Position numbers and translations under genes: made by a program. Shown in pieces: positions 16,351 through 24,190 of a DNA stretch of 56,993 nucleotides. The notes below the pieces were generated by a model. It had not been told where the DNA came from and searched no databases. It saw only the letters and a list, made by a program, of their open reading frames with translations. The stretch spans positions 1 through 56,993 of the forward strand of contig CAIKVT010000040.1 in the NCBI GenBank assembly GCA_903830945.1, written 5' to 3'. This stretch comes from an uncultured Elusimicrobia bacterium (GTDB lineage Bacteria > Elusimicrobiota > Elusimicrobia > UBA1565 > UBA9628). Each line of letters opens with the position of its first letter. Positions within the stretch are counted from its first letter, which is position 1.

Positions 16351-17103
16351 TTATATCCCCAGGTACGCCTCGTGTACGCGCTTATCCGCCAGCACATCTT
16401 CGGGGGTGCCGAAGGTCCTCACCCTACCATCGTCCATGAAATATACGAGATCCGTCACTTTAAGAATGACGGACATGTCATGTTCGATAAGGACCACTGT
16501 TTTGCCCTCGTCATTTACGATGCGCTTTATTAGATTCAGGATATGTCCGATCATGGTGGGATTGACTCCGGCGGAGGGCTCATCCAGAAGAAGAAATTCG
16601 GGCTCCGCCGCCATAAGCCGTGCAAAAGCAAGTAGTTTCTGCTGGCCGTAGGAAAGATTTCCCGCCGGGACATTCTCCATATTCGGTAGGTCCACAAAAT
16701 CAAGCCATTTTCTCGCGTCCTTCAGGTTGCTGTTCTCGAACCGCCTGACTTTTCCAGGAGCAAAAAAAGAGTTCAGTGGATTCTCGCCGGGATTTCCTTT
16801 TTTTGCGAGGAGGATATTCTCTAGGCAGGTCAATGTCCCGAAGTTCCTGTTGTCCTGGAACATCCTCCCCATTCCGCAAGAGGCGATTCGCCGTGGGGGC
16901 AGCCCCGTTATTGGTTTTGTCTTAAAGAGGATTTCGCCCGAATCGGGTCGGAGAAAGCCGTTTATAAGATTGAAAATCGTGGTCTTACCGGCGCCGTTGG
17001 GCCCGATTATGGCTGAAATTTCGCGTTCCTTGAAACATAGCGAAACATCGTCGACCGCTTTTACGCCGCCGAAATGTTTGGTTACATGATCAAGTCTGAG
17101 CAT
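16351..17103 (-). CDS. livG: Branched-chain-type ABC ATPase, LivG-like
   Basis: 250 residues. Walker A is GPNGAGKTT, the signature is LSYGQQKLLAFA (the LSYG form common in LivG), Walker B is FLLLDEPSAGVNP and the switch region is VVLIEHDMSV. The characteristic LivG insert with the DNRNFGTLTCLENI segment and a long helical stretch after it is present. Its start overlaps the end of livM by 14 bases, so translation is coupled. It works as the partner ATPase of LivF. Confidence 0.9.
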   Translation of the reverse strand: MLRLDHVTKHFGGVKAVDDVSLCFKEREISAIIGPNGAGKTTIFNLINGFLRPDSGEILFKTKPITGLPPRRIASCGMGRMFQDNRNFGTLTCLENILLAKKGNPGENPLNSFFAPGKVRRFENSNLKDARKWLDFVDLPNMENVPAGNLSYGQQKLLAFARLMAAEPEFLLLDEPSAGVNPTMIGHILNLIKRIVNDEGKTVVLIEHDMSVILKVTDLVYFMDDGRVRTFGTPEDVLADKRVHEAYLGI

Positions 17104-17986
17104 AAGGTGACAGGATTTTATTCAATCCATATTCCCCGAGGATCCCCTGCGGTCGCAAGCGCAGCATGAGTATCAGGAGCAGCCCGTAGATTATCTGTCG
17201 GATATTCGCGGCGGCCGCGTCGGGAATGCTCAGGAATCTTAATATTTCGGGGATGAGTAATATGAGGAAAGTGCCGATCACAGGACCCTTCAGGTTGCCG
17301 GTGCCCCCGATGACTATGATGGTGATGATGAAAAAAGATTCGTCAAGCGCAAAGCAGGTTGGGTCTATGTATGAAATGTAGGGGGCGATCATGGCGCCAG
17401 CGATCGCGGCGATGCCGCCGGCTATGACAAAGGCCGAAACCTTGAACTTTGCCGCGTTTTTGCCCAGCGATACCGCCAGGAGTTCGTCGTCACGGATGGC
17501 TTTCAAGGTCCGGCCGAACGGAGAGGCATGGATCTTCTTGCAAACATAAATGGCCGCGGCCGAAAAAATAAAGCCTAGGACGCAGAATTGCCATATCTCG
17601 CTGACTTTGTAGCCGAATAATTGGGGCGACGGGATCCCCGTGATTCCGTAAGGCCCGCGGGTTACGGAGGTCCAATTATAAAAGATACTGAAAACAAGGC
17701 TTTGAAAAGCGAGCGTTGCCAGCATAAAGTAATCGTCTTTAAGTCTTAATGACGGCAGCGCGATGATCAAAGCCAGAACCATGCACCCTAGGGCGGAGAA
17801 AGGAAGTGTAAAAAAGAAATTCATTCCCAGTCTGATCATCAGCAGGGCCGAGATATATGCGCCAACCCCGTAAAAAACGGCATGGGCCAGGCTGAGAAGC
17901 CCCAGGTAGCCTAGTAACAGGTTCAAAGAAAGGCCGAGCATGAGATATATTTCAAACATTACAAAAAGGTGAAGTATATAATTCAT
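17090..17986 (-). CDS. livM: Branched-chain-type ABC permease, LivM-like
   Basis: 298 residues from the ATG at 17986, chosen because GGAAGAA lies just upstream and the start overlaps the livH stop by four bases. Eight or more hydrophobic helices are visible, with the LivM signatures LLLGYLGLLSLAHAVFYGVGAY near the start and FGRTLKAIRDDELLAVSLG in the middle (the ATPase-docking loop). FIITIIVIGGTGNLKGPVIG follows near the end. It forms the channel with LivH. Confidence 0.9.
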   Translation of the reverse strand: MNYILHLFVMFEIYLMLGLSLNLLLGYLGLLSLAHAVFYGVGAYISALLMIRLGMNFFFTLPFSALGCMVLALIIALPSLRLKDDYFMLATLAFQSLVFSIFYNWTSVTRGPYGITGIPSPQLFGYKVSEIWQFCVLGFIFSAAAIYVCKKIHASPFGRTLKAIRDDELLAVSLGKNAAKFKVSAFVIAGGIAAIAGAMIAPYISYIDPTCFALDESFFIITIIVIGGTGNLKGPVIGTFLILLIPEILRFLSIPDAAAANIRQIIYGLLLILMLRLRPQGILGEYGLNKILSPYAQT

Positions 17987-18855
17987 TGTTCTTCCAGTCG
18001 TTTTTTGGCGCCAAACAGCCCCTGCGGGCGGAATATCAGAACAACAAGCAAAATCGCGAAAGTGACGGCCGACTGCCATCTGGCGGAAGTCTGCCATGTG
18101 ACCAGACTCTGGATAACGCCCAGCATGACGCCGCCGACCGCCGCCGCGGCAAAAACGCGTACACCTCCAAAAATCATAGCGACCACGGCGCTAAGAGTAG
18201 CAGCCAAGCCCATATAGGGGTCCATGCCCGTCTCAAGCGCCGAGAGGCAGGCCGCCGCCGCCGCCAGACCTGAGCCGTAGCTGAAAGCGAGCAGCCTGGC
18301 TTTTTTTATGTCAAGTCCGAGTGCTTCGGCCAGTTTTCTGTTATCTGAAACCGCGCGGATCAATCGTCCGTACCTGGAGAATTTCAGCAGGAGCGCGGTC
18401 AGCAGGAACAGCAGGGCAAAAACCGAGGCCTGTATAGCCTGAATGCGGGTGACAATCACCGGGCCTATTTCAAAAGTCTTTTCTACGCCGGGGTGCAGGA
18501 TTTGGGTGTCGTTGCCGAATCCGAGCGCGATGAGGTTCACTATGACGATATAGATCCCAAAAGAGGTGATAATGGGAACGGTTCTCCTCACGCCGGCGGG
18601 TAAGGGCGCGTAGAAAAACCGGTCCATTAGGACGCCCAATAATATGGCGAGCGTTAAAGCCAGTATCGTGGCGGGCGCTGCGCCAATACTTGTTTTGCAG
18701 GCAAATAAGAACAACAGGTAGGCGGCGGAAGTGTATACCGCTCCATGCGCGAAATGGAAGACGTTTGTGACGTTATAAATGAGGGAAAGCCCCAGAGCGG
18801 TAAGCCCGAACAGCGCCCCGGCGCATAAACCGTTAACTATATATTGCCAGATCAT
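17983..18855 (-). CDS. livH: Branched-chain-type ABC permease, LivH-like
   Basis: 290 residues and the first gene of the minus-strand cluster. Family signatures include NGLCAGALFGLTALGLSLIYNVTNVFHFAHGA near the start, YGRLIRAVSDNRKLAEALGLD in the docking loop, and FGGVRVFAAAAVGGVMLGV towards the end. A candidate promoter precedes it: TTGTGA and TATAAA 15 bases apart within 18900-18945, with AGGA about 11 bases before the ATG. The order H-M-G-F-binding protein differs from the E. coli J-K-H-M-G-F order but is common elsewhere. Confidence 0.9.
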   Translation of the reverse strand: MIWQYIVNGLCAGALFGLTALGLSLIYNVTNVFHFAHGAVYTSAAYLLFLFACKTSIGAAPATILALTLAILLGVLMDRFFYAPLPAGVRRTVPIITSFGIYIVIVNLIALGFGNDTQILHPGVEKTFEIGPVIVTRIQAIQASVFALLFLLTALLLKFSRYGRLIRAVSDNRKLAEALGLDIKKARLLAFSYGSGLAAAAACLSALETGMDPYMGLAATLSAVVAMIFGGVRVFAAAAVGGVMLGVIQSLVTWQTSARWQSAVTFAILLVVLIFRPQGLFGAKKRLEEQ

Positions 18856-18955
18856 ATAAGCCGGATCCTTGGTCTTTTAGAGAGAAGTTCCGTCGGTGAA
18901 TTTATACATCTGCAAACAGTATCACAATATAATAAACAATCCAGTGATGCTGCCG

Positions 18956-19834
18956 CTACGCGACGAAGAGCAGCGCGACGCCTGCGACCGCCACCGCGGC
19001 GCCGGCGACCGCGCGCGCGGAGATCTTCTCCTTGAGAAGCCATGCGGTCATGGGCAGCACGAACAGGGGCGTGGTGGAATTGAGCGCGGTCGCGATCGAG
19101 GCGTCGATGTACTTGAGCGACACGAGGAAAAGCCAGAACCCGCCAAAGATGCCGACGAACGCGGCCAGGAAGGCCTGCTTGAGCACGCGCCGGTCCGTCA
19201 GGGGCCGCAGCCAGGGCCCGAGCCGGCGTCCGGCCGCGCCGCAGAGCCCCAGGCCGCCGGCCGCCCACAGCAGGCGGATGAAGGTCGCTTCCAGAGCGGA
19301 GTTTTTGCTCAGCGCCAGCTTGGCCAGGAGGATGCCCGCGGACATGCAGGCAGCTGAGAGCAGGGAGAAGGCGATGCCGCGCAGCCGTGCCTTCTTGGCT
19401 TCGGGCGGCCCGGGATTTTCCCATAGCACCCAGGTCACGCCTGCCAGGATCAGCAGGATGCCGGCCCCAGCTTGCGCCGACAGCCTCTCGCGCAGGAAGA
19501 TGATGGCCCCCATCACGGTCAGGACAGGCCCCAGCATCTCGGCTAAGACCGTCAAGCGCGGTCCCAGGCGCATGAGGGCGTTGAAAAAGAAGCTGTCTCC
19601 AACCGCGATGCCCAGCAGGCCGCTGGCTCCCAGCAGCAGGAAATCCCGCCGGCCGACCGGCTCCAGGCCGAACCCCAGCAGGAGAGCCCCGAGATAGAGC
19701 AGGCCGATGAGGCATTTGGTCAGGTTCATGGCCGTGGGAGAAAGCGCGTCGCCCAATCTGCGGAACAGGATGGAGCCCAAGGCCCAGGAGGCGGCGGAGA
19801 GTAAGGCGGCGGCGCTGCCCAACAGGCTGTTCAT
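18956..19834 (-). CDS. EamA/DMT-family transporter, copy 2
   Basis: 292 residues, ten predicted helices in two EamA repeats. It is clearly homologous to the transporter at 10977-11858: both begin with a similar SAxLSAASWAxxSILFR pattern, share GxxGxSLGxxxFFxALMxLGP and carry FGGFWLxxxSLKYxDxS in the second half. A strong GAGGAG site lies just before the ATG. A TATAAT on the minus strand at 19912-19917 may be its -10. It runs into the livH promoter region, so it is probably a separate transcript. GC content looks higher than in the liv genes next to it. Confidence 0.88.
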   Translation of the reverse strand: MNSLLGSAAALLSAASWALGSILFRRLGDALSPTAMNLTKCLIGLLYLGALLLGFGLEPVGRRDFLLLGASGLLGIAVGDSFFFNALMRLGPRLTVLAEMLGPVLTVMGAIIFLRERLSAQAGAGILLILAGVTWVLWENPGPPEAKKARLRGIAFSLLSAACMSAGILLAKLALSKNSALEATFIRLLWAAGGLGLCGAAGRRLGPWLRPLTDRRVLKQAFLAAFVGIFGGFWLFLVSLKYIDASIATALNSTTPLFVLPMTAWLLKEKISARAVAGAAVAVAGVALLFVA

Positions 19835-20021
19835 CGTCCGTCTCCTCGTGTTGATGCGGCGGCAAGGTAAACTGTCAGATCGCGGTGGTCCGTGAACGCG
19901 TCGCGAATTGTATTATAGCCTTAATTCCTGAGTGCGGTGTGTTTGGCCGCGGGATCTCCATGTTCCGGAGCAGATCGCAAATCGGCTCATCGAAATCCCA
20001 CAACGCCGGATACTGGATAGC

Positions 20022-20315
20022 CTATCGGATTATTTCATGGCGGGCGTCAATTATTTTTTGGAACTCAGGAGAGATGGCGTGCCAGTCCAGGATATCAACC
20101 CTGAAAGGGAGTGTGGATTCTTCAAAATCCATTTTCATGTTTCCCAACAGAGGGAAATCAATTTTTTTATCCGCACGCACAGCTAAATCCAGATCCGAGT
20201 AGCTCACGGAGGCCCCGGTTACGCGTGAACCAAAAGCCATTACCACCGCCCCGGGAACATGTTTTTGAAGTATTTTCTTTACAATCCCCAGCTCCCCGGT
20301 CTCAATGTCAAGCAT
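20022..20315 (-). CDS. MNT-type nucleotidyltransferase (antitoxin-like)
   Basis: 97 residues. The minimal nucleotidyltransferase motif is FGSRVTGASVSYSDLDLAV: G29-S30, then D41 and D43 as metal ligands (GSx10DxD). It overlaps the upstream HEPN gene by eight bases. In such pairs the MNT protein AMPylates or otherwise blocks the HEPN partner, acting as antitoxin (MntA/HepT type). This two-gene layout, HEPN first and MNT second, is a standard mobile-defence module. No promoter was resolved. Confidence 0.82.
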   Translation of the reverse strand: MLDIETGELGIVKKILQKHVPGAVVMAFGSRVTGASVSYSDLDLAVRADKKIDFPLLGNMKMDFEESTLPFRVDILDWHAISPEFQKIIDARHEIIR

Positions 20316-20727
20316 TGCGTCTCTCTAGCTCGATTAGGAATTTTTTTGCGTCGCCAAGAAACTCCTTGGAAACCTCAAAAATCTCATCCGCTTTAATAGG
20401 ATCGTATGTGTGGGAGGTGTCGTTGCGAGCCTGATGATATCCCATCCACCTGTCAACGTCCGCAATAAGGTGATTTTCTCTGACCATGCGGAAAAGCTCG
20501 CGCCTGGGAACCCCTTCCCCATAAGCTCGGCCGATGTTGATTTCCAGCCAGCGGCGCATATACTTCCAGCACAATTCATAGGTGAACTCGAAATTTTGTA
20601 TCACTCCGGCCTTGATAACCTTTTTCTCGGCTTCGCTGAACAGGGAAAATTTTGCTGATTCCACCACCTGTCGGGCGGCTTCAAGTGACAGAACGCCTTT
20701 TTTTATGCTGCTTAAATCCAAAGCCAT
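20308..20727 (-). CDS. HEPN-domain / nucleotidyltransferase substrate-binding protein (HI0074 family)
   Basis: 139 residues from the ATG at 20727, chosen for the AGGAGGG ribosome site directly upstream. It is all-helical. The HEPN catalytic motif Rx4H is present as RNDTSH (R101, H106), within the family segment YHQARNDTSHTYD. An upstream region FEFTYELCWKYMRRWLE is the usual HI0074-type helix. HEPN proteins of this group are candidate RNases kept silent by the MNT partner encoded just downstream, so the pair may be a toxin-antitoxin system. No other defence genes adjoin it. Confidence 0.82.
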   Translation of the reverse strand: MALDLSSIKKGVLSLEAARQVVESAKFSLFSEAEKKVIKAGVIQNFEFTYELCWKYMRRWLEINIGRAYGEGVPRRELFRMVRENHLIADVDRWMGYHQARNDTSHTYDPIKADEIFEVSKEFLGDAKKFLIELERRNA

Positions 20728-20771
20728 CAAGGCCCTCCTGAAATAGCCGCCAAACACCCTTCTACGCGCTA

Positions 20772-21035
20772 TTATATCACATGCTTATCCGGCTGCTGGG
20801 ATAAGCTCTGAAAGCCAGAGAGATAGAATTCTCGGATGCCGGGGCGGGTGAGGTCGGCAGCGAGTTCGCGCACGAGCGGATCCAGGTATGCGCGGTCCAG
20901 CGTCGCCTGCTGGGCGTGCACGATGCCGCCTCTTCCCTGCTTAAGACGGGAGAGGTGCTGCTGCGAGATCCCGGACAAAAGAGCCATGTCTTTTTGAGTG
21001 AGCTTACGCGCTGTCCTTAGGCGGTTCAGCGAAAA
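20772..21035 (-). pseudogene. HTH-domain ORF fused in frame behind the queD stop, no clear start
   Basis: Directly after the queD TAA (21036-21038), in the same frame, comes an open stretch of about 87 codons. It encodes an XRE-like helix-turn-helix: LRTARKLTQKDMALLSGISQQ followed by HLSRLKQGRGG. No ATG, GTG or TTG occurs before the helix-turn-helix; the first ATG (20987) would cut off its first helix. A CTG start, stop-codon readthrough of queD, or decay of a once independent regulator are possible. The C-terminal half (about 45 residues) is not recognised. Confidence 0.4.
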
Positions 21036-21455
21036 TTAGGCGGTCGGGTATTCGGCTACCGAGTCGCGGCTTTCCCAGAGCCGCACTCGCAGGACCGGGA
21101 GTTTGCGCGCGCGGGCGCGCGCGTAAACCAAGCGGGCGATGTTCTCCGCCGTGGGATTGCCCTTGATGGTCTTCACCGGCTCGCCCAGTCCGCGCAGGGC
21201 CCGGGCCAGCGGATCCAGAGAGTTTAACAGCATCTTGTGGTCCAGCGTGGTCTTGACCCAGTCCGCCACCGCTGTTTTTATCCTCTCGAAGTCCATGACC
21301 ATGCCCATGCGGTCGAGGCGGCTGCGCCGCAGGGTCACCTCCAGAACGCCGTTGTGTCCGTGCAGGTGGCGGCATTTGCCGCGGTGCCCTAAGAGTCGGT
21401 GGCCGTAGCAGAAATGGATGACTTTAGTCACACAGTGGGATTTTTTGGAGGCCAT
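21036..21455 (-). CDS. queD: 6-pyruvoyl-tetrahydropterin synthase / QueD family
   Basis: 139 residues. Zinc ligands are H19, H32 and H34 (YGHRL and LHGHNG), and the catalytic Cys is C28 in GKCRHLHGH. LDHKML, GNPTAENIARLVY and LWES near the C-terminus complete the family pattern. In bacteria this enzyme usually makes 6-carboxytetrahydropterin for queuosine synthesis; related enzymes serve folate or biopterin. No other queuosine gene is in the window, so the pathway assignment is by family. The ATG at 21455 is preferred; a TTG at 21464 overlaps the Yip1-like stop as TTGA and would allow coupling. Neither has a good ribosome site. Confidence 0.85.
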   Translation of the reverse strand: MASKKSHCVTKVIHFCYGHRLLGHRGKCRHLHGHNGVLEVTLRRSRLDRMGMVMDFERIKTAVADWVKTTLDHKMLLNSLDPLARALRGLGEPVKTIKGNPTAENIARLVYARARARKLPVLRVRLWESRDSVAEYPTA

Positions 21456-21460
21456 AATAC

Positions 21461-22732
21461 TCAATCGGGAGTGTTTTGTGGAGACTGCTGGGATGTCGGC
21501 GTCTGTGCGGAGCTGCCCGTATCGTTTTTCGGTGGGTTGGCAGCGTCGTGTTTGGGCTCAGGAGTAATTTGGCCTGGCTTGGTGGCTTTTGGACCTGGAT
21601 CAGGGAGGCCTTGGCGCGAAATCGGTGACTGCAAGGTCATGAACTGCATCATGGTTCTCTGGAACTTGGCCATCATGGCCGCCTGCTCTTTGCTCGAAAG
21701 ATTCTTGCCGCTTGCCATGTCGGTCTGCATTTGTTGCGCCAGGCTGGTCAGCGTCTTCATCGGTCGGGTTTGTTCTGGTGTCATGCCCTGGGTCAGCGCC
21801 GGGTTGTTGAGCAGGGCCATGACCGGGCCCATCAAATTCGACATGGACTGTTGGAGTGCCTGTCCTTGGGCCTGGAGCTGAGGCGTGCCGCCTTTGGGGT
21901 CATTCGGGGCCGGGCCGCCCGCTGGCGGGGTGAGCAGCTGCAGGCCGGAGAGGGTCGGCTGGGAGGAGCTTGATGGCGCCGTTATCCAGGTCGCCGGTGT
22001 CTGGTCCTGCGGCAGGCCGGGGTTGGCCCCTTCCATCCCACGTTCTAAAGGCAAGGACATCTGCTGGACTTGCTGCACTTGGCGACCGAGGTCTTGGGCC
22101 GTGGCCGCGGCGCTCTGCAGGGCAAAGGCCGGCTTGGACCAGTGGGCGAGCTGCTCGCGCAGCACCCATTGCCCGGCGATGCAGATGGTCGCCACCAGGT
22201 AGAATACGACGCCGGAACGCAGGGCTGGCGCGCGATGCAAGGTGCGAGCGGCGGCGGGCGCCAGGTAGGCCGCCAGAAGCGCCGGAAGCGCCCAGGCCCA
22301 GTCGAACCAATTCAGCAGGGCTTGCAGCGCGAGAAGGATGGAAAACATGGAGGTGGCTTGATAGCTGCGTTGGAAATCCCCCGTTCCACCCGAGAGCAGC
22401 ATGAACGATTGGAGCACTCCCGCCGCCAGGAAGCTCAATGGCACGGTGAGGATCGTGCCGGCCGCGGCCGCGATGGCCATCGTGCCCGGCGCAGCGTGCA
22501 GCAGTTCCGGCGCCGCGACGGCGGCGCGCAGGAGGGTCGCGATGCAGGCGGCCGTGCAAAAGACCAGCAGATTCGGGATCATGACCGCGTAGGACGGCGT
22601 CGGCCTGGCGGCGAGGTCGGCGAAGATGTTGCCGGCCCGCAATAGGGAACAGACCGTGTCTTCAAGCATGTGGCCTAGACCGTAGGGCTTTTGGGCCTCG
22701 GGCAGGCTTAGATCCGGCTGGTTCTCGTCCAT
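21461..22732 (-). CDS. Yip1-like multi-span membrane protein with long disordered C-terminal tail
   Basis: 423 residues. The N-terminal region resembles the Yip1/DUF1282 domain: an amphipathic stretch (DTVCSLLRAGNIFADLAARP) then about five hydrophobic helices up to residue 200. From about residue 205 onwards the chain is rich in Gln, Pro, Ser and Met, with a possible helical segment near 285-375, and looks extended into one compartment. The function is unknown. It starts 12 bases after the degenerate histidine kinase stop and runs into queD, so these three genes probably share a transcript. Confidence 0.62.
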   Translation of the reverse strand: MDENQPDLSLPEAQKPYGLGHMLEDTVCSLLRAGNIFADLAARPTPSYAVMIPNLLVFCTAACIATLLRAAVAAPELLHAAPGTMAIAAAAGTILTVPLSFLAAGVLQSFMLLSGGTGDFQRSYQATSMFSILLALQALLNWFDWAWALPALLAAYLAPAAARTLHRAPALRSGVVFYLVATICIAGQWVLREQLAHWSKPAFALQSAAATAQDLGRQVQQVQQMSLPLERGMEGANPGLPQDQTPATWITAPSSSSQPTLSGLQLLTPPAGGPAPNDPKGGTPQLQAQGQALQQSMSNLMGPVMALLNNPALTQGMTPEQTRPMKTLTSLAQQMQTDMASGKNLSSKEQAAMMAKFQRTMMQFMTLQSPISRQGLPDPGPKATKPGQITPEPKHDAANPPKNDTGSSAQTPTSQQSPQNTPD

Positions 22733-22744
22733 GTTTTATTCCCT

Positions 22745-23983
22745 TCAGACCTCGGCCCTGCGGCCCGCCCACGTGGACTCCGCGATGCGCACCACTGGAA
22801 GGTCTCCGTCCTCCGGCAGCGTGATGAGTGCGGTGGTCAGGCCTTGGCGGCTGCGGATATCGAGACTGCCGCCGGCGCGTTCGATCATCCGGCGAGACAT
22901 GGGCAGCCCCAAGCCCAGACCGGGACTGCCGGGTCGGGCGCTGTGGATCGGTTCGAAGACCTGCTCTGGAGTCAGGCCGCGCAGTCCCCCCCCGTCGTCG
23001 CTTACCATCAGGTGAAAGCGGTCATCGTGTCGGCGCAGCAGCACCGAGATCGTTCCTCCGTCCTGGGAGCTGCAGGACTCTAGGGCGTTTTGGAGGACTG
23101 AGAGCAGGATCAGGCGCAGGCTTCGGCGGTCGCCTCGGACCGAGGTCGGTTGCGGTGTAGGGGTGAGGCGTATATTAACGGGGCCGGTGGCGAAGGCCGC
23201 GCGCGCCTCCGCGATGGTCTCAGCGACGAGGCCGTTGAGGTCGAAGGATGAGTTCTCGCCGGCGGTTCGGCCCGTGATGAGCTCGGACTTGTCCCCCAAG
23301 AGCCGCCCGGCTTTCCCGTTAAGCTCGGAGACCAGGCGCTTGAGACGCTCGGCCCGCTTGGCGAGGGCGGGCTGATCTTTTGGGATGCTCAGAGCGAGCG
23401 CCTCGGCCGCGGCCGTGACCGAAATGAGGTATTCACGTAGCTGATAAAGGACTAAAGACAGGAATTCCGATATCTGTCCGGAGCGGAGGAAGTTGACGGT
23501 CTCGCGCGCCCGGCGCCCTGTGGCGGCGCGCAGCTCTTGGGCCTGCATGGCGACCGCCAGGGGCAGGAACACCAGGGCGGCGCTGCGCAGGACGAGGGAC
23601 GGGGCCCAAAGGTTTCCCCGGGCGTAGAACGCCTCCAGAATCGCCGCGCCGGCACCCAGTGTCGCGCCGGTGACAGGTCCTTCGGAGAGCCCTAGTAGGG
23701 CCGCCGGCAGCATGGCGAAGAGGAAAAGCTCCGTGCCCCAGAGGGCGGTCCAGTTGATGGCCCAGTAGCAGAGGGCAATGTCGCCCGTCAGCGCCAGCGT
23801 GCGGATTAATCGGCCCCAGCGCGGGAGGCGCTGCCAGCCGAGCGTGAAGGAGGCGATGGAAAGTGCGAGCCATGCCCCTAAAACGCAGAGGGGAGCATAG
23901 AGATTCACCGTCCGCGTATGGGGATAGCATAGCGCCGCGGTCAGGGCGGCCAAGTTCATGCCCCGTAGGAGAATCTCGCTCAT
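22745..23983 (-). CDS. Histidine-kinase-like membrane protein with a degenerate H-box
   Basis: 412 residues from the ATG at 23983; the open frame continues upstream without a ribosome site. Five or more hydrophobic segments fill residues 8-150. A DHp-like helix follows, but where kinases have the H-box (HExxxPL) this protein reads LYQLREYL: Y180 replaces the phosphoacceptor His, and the Glu and Pro are also changed. The ATPase part appears intact: N-box LLSVLQNALESC (N299), G1 VSDDGGGL (D329-G332) and GLGLGLPMSRRMIERAGG. It may therefore bind ATP but not autophosphorylate, and act as a regulator of another kinase. The codon TAT could arise from CAT by one transition. No response regulator lies nearby. 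Confidence 0.75.
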   Translation of the reverse strand: MSEILLRGMNLAALTAALCYPHTRTVNLYAPLCVLGAWLALSIASFTLGWQRLPRWGRLIRTLALTGDIALCYWAINWTALWGTELFLFAMLPAALLGLSEGPVTGATLGAGAAILEAFYARGNLWAPSLVLRSAALVFLPLAVAMQAQELRAATGRRARETVNFLRSGQISEFLSLVLYQLREYLISVTAAAEALALSIPKDQPALAKRAERLKRLVSELNGKAGRLLGDKSELITGRTAGENSSFDLNGLVAETIAEARAAFATGPVNIRLTPTPQPTSVRGDRRSLRLILLSVLQNALESCSSQDGGTISVLLRRHDDRFHLMVSDDGGGLRGLTPEQVFEPIHSARPGSPGLGLGLPMSRRMIERAGGSLDIRSRQGLTTALITLPEDGDLPVVRIAESTWAGRRAEV

Positions 23984-24119
23984 TGCGGTTCGGTCATGAA
24001 TCGGGAATCCGGCGCGGGGGAGCGCCGTCCTTGGAGGGCAATCATTCTCATTCCCCGGAAGGGACTTCCACATGCAAAGTATAGGAAAAAAGAAGTAAAC
24101 TTGAAACGGTGAATGATGT

Positions 24120-24180
24120 GGGGACACCATACTTAATCTTGGTTTTCCTATGGCGCTTCCTGAATTAAATATGGTGACAC
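24120..24180. repeat. REP-like palindromic repeat, copy A
   Basis: Left arm GGGGACACCATACTTAATC (24120-24138) and right arm GAATTAAATATGGTGACAC (24162-24180) are imperfect inverted repeats with a loop of about 23 bases. They match the arm consensus found at three other places in the window. It lies 11 bases before the start of the kinase at 24191 and is in the divergent gap between the two kinases, so it may affect their expression. Confidence 0.7.
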
Positions 24181-24190
24181 TGGGATTTTT

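Noticed and set aside
14460-18855. Assigning the liv-type transporter to branched-chain amino acids or urea
   Set aside because: Family membership is clear but nothing in the binding protein or neighbours fixes the substrate.
20987-20987. ATG at 20987 as the natural start of the HTH protein
   Set aside because: It would remove the first helix of a well-formed HTH, so it is more likely an internal Met.
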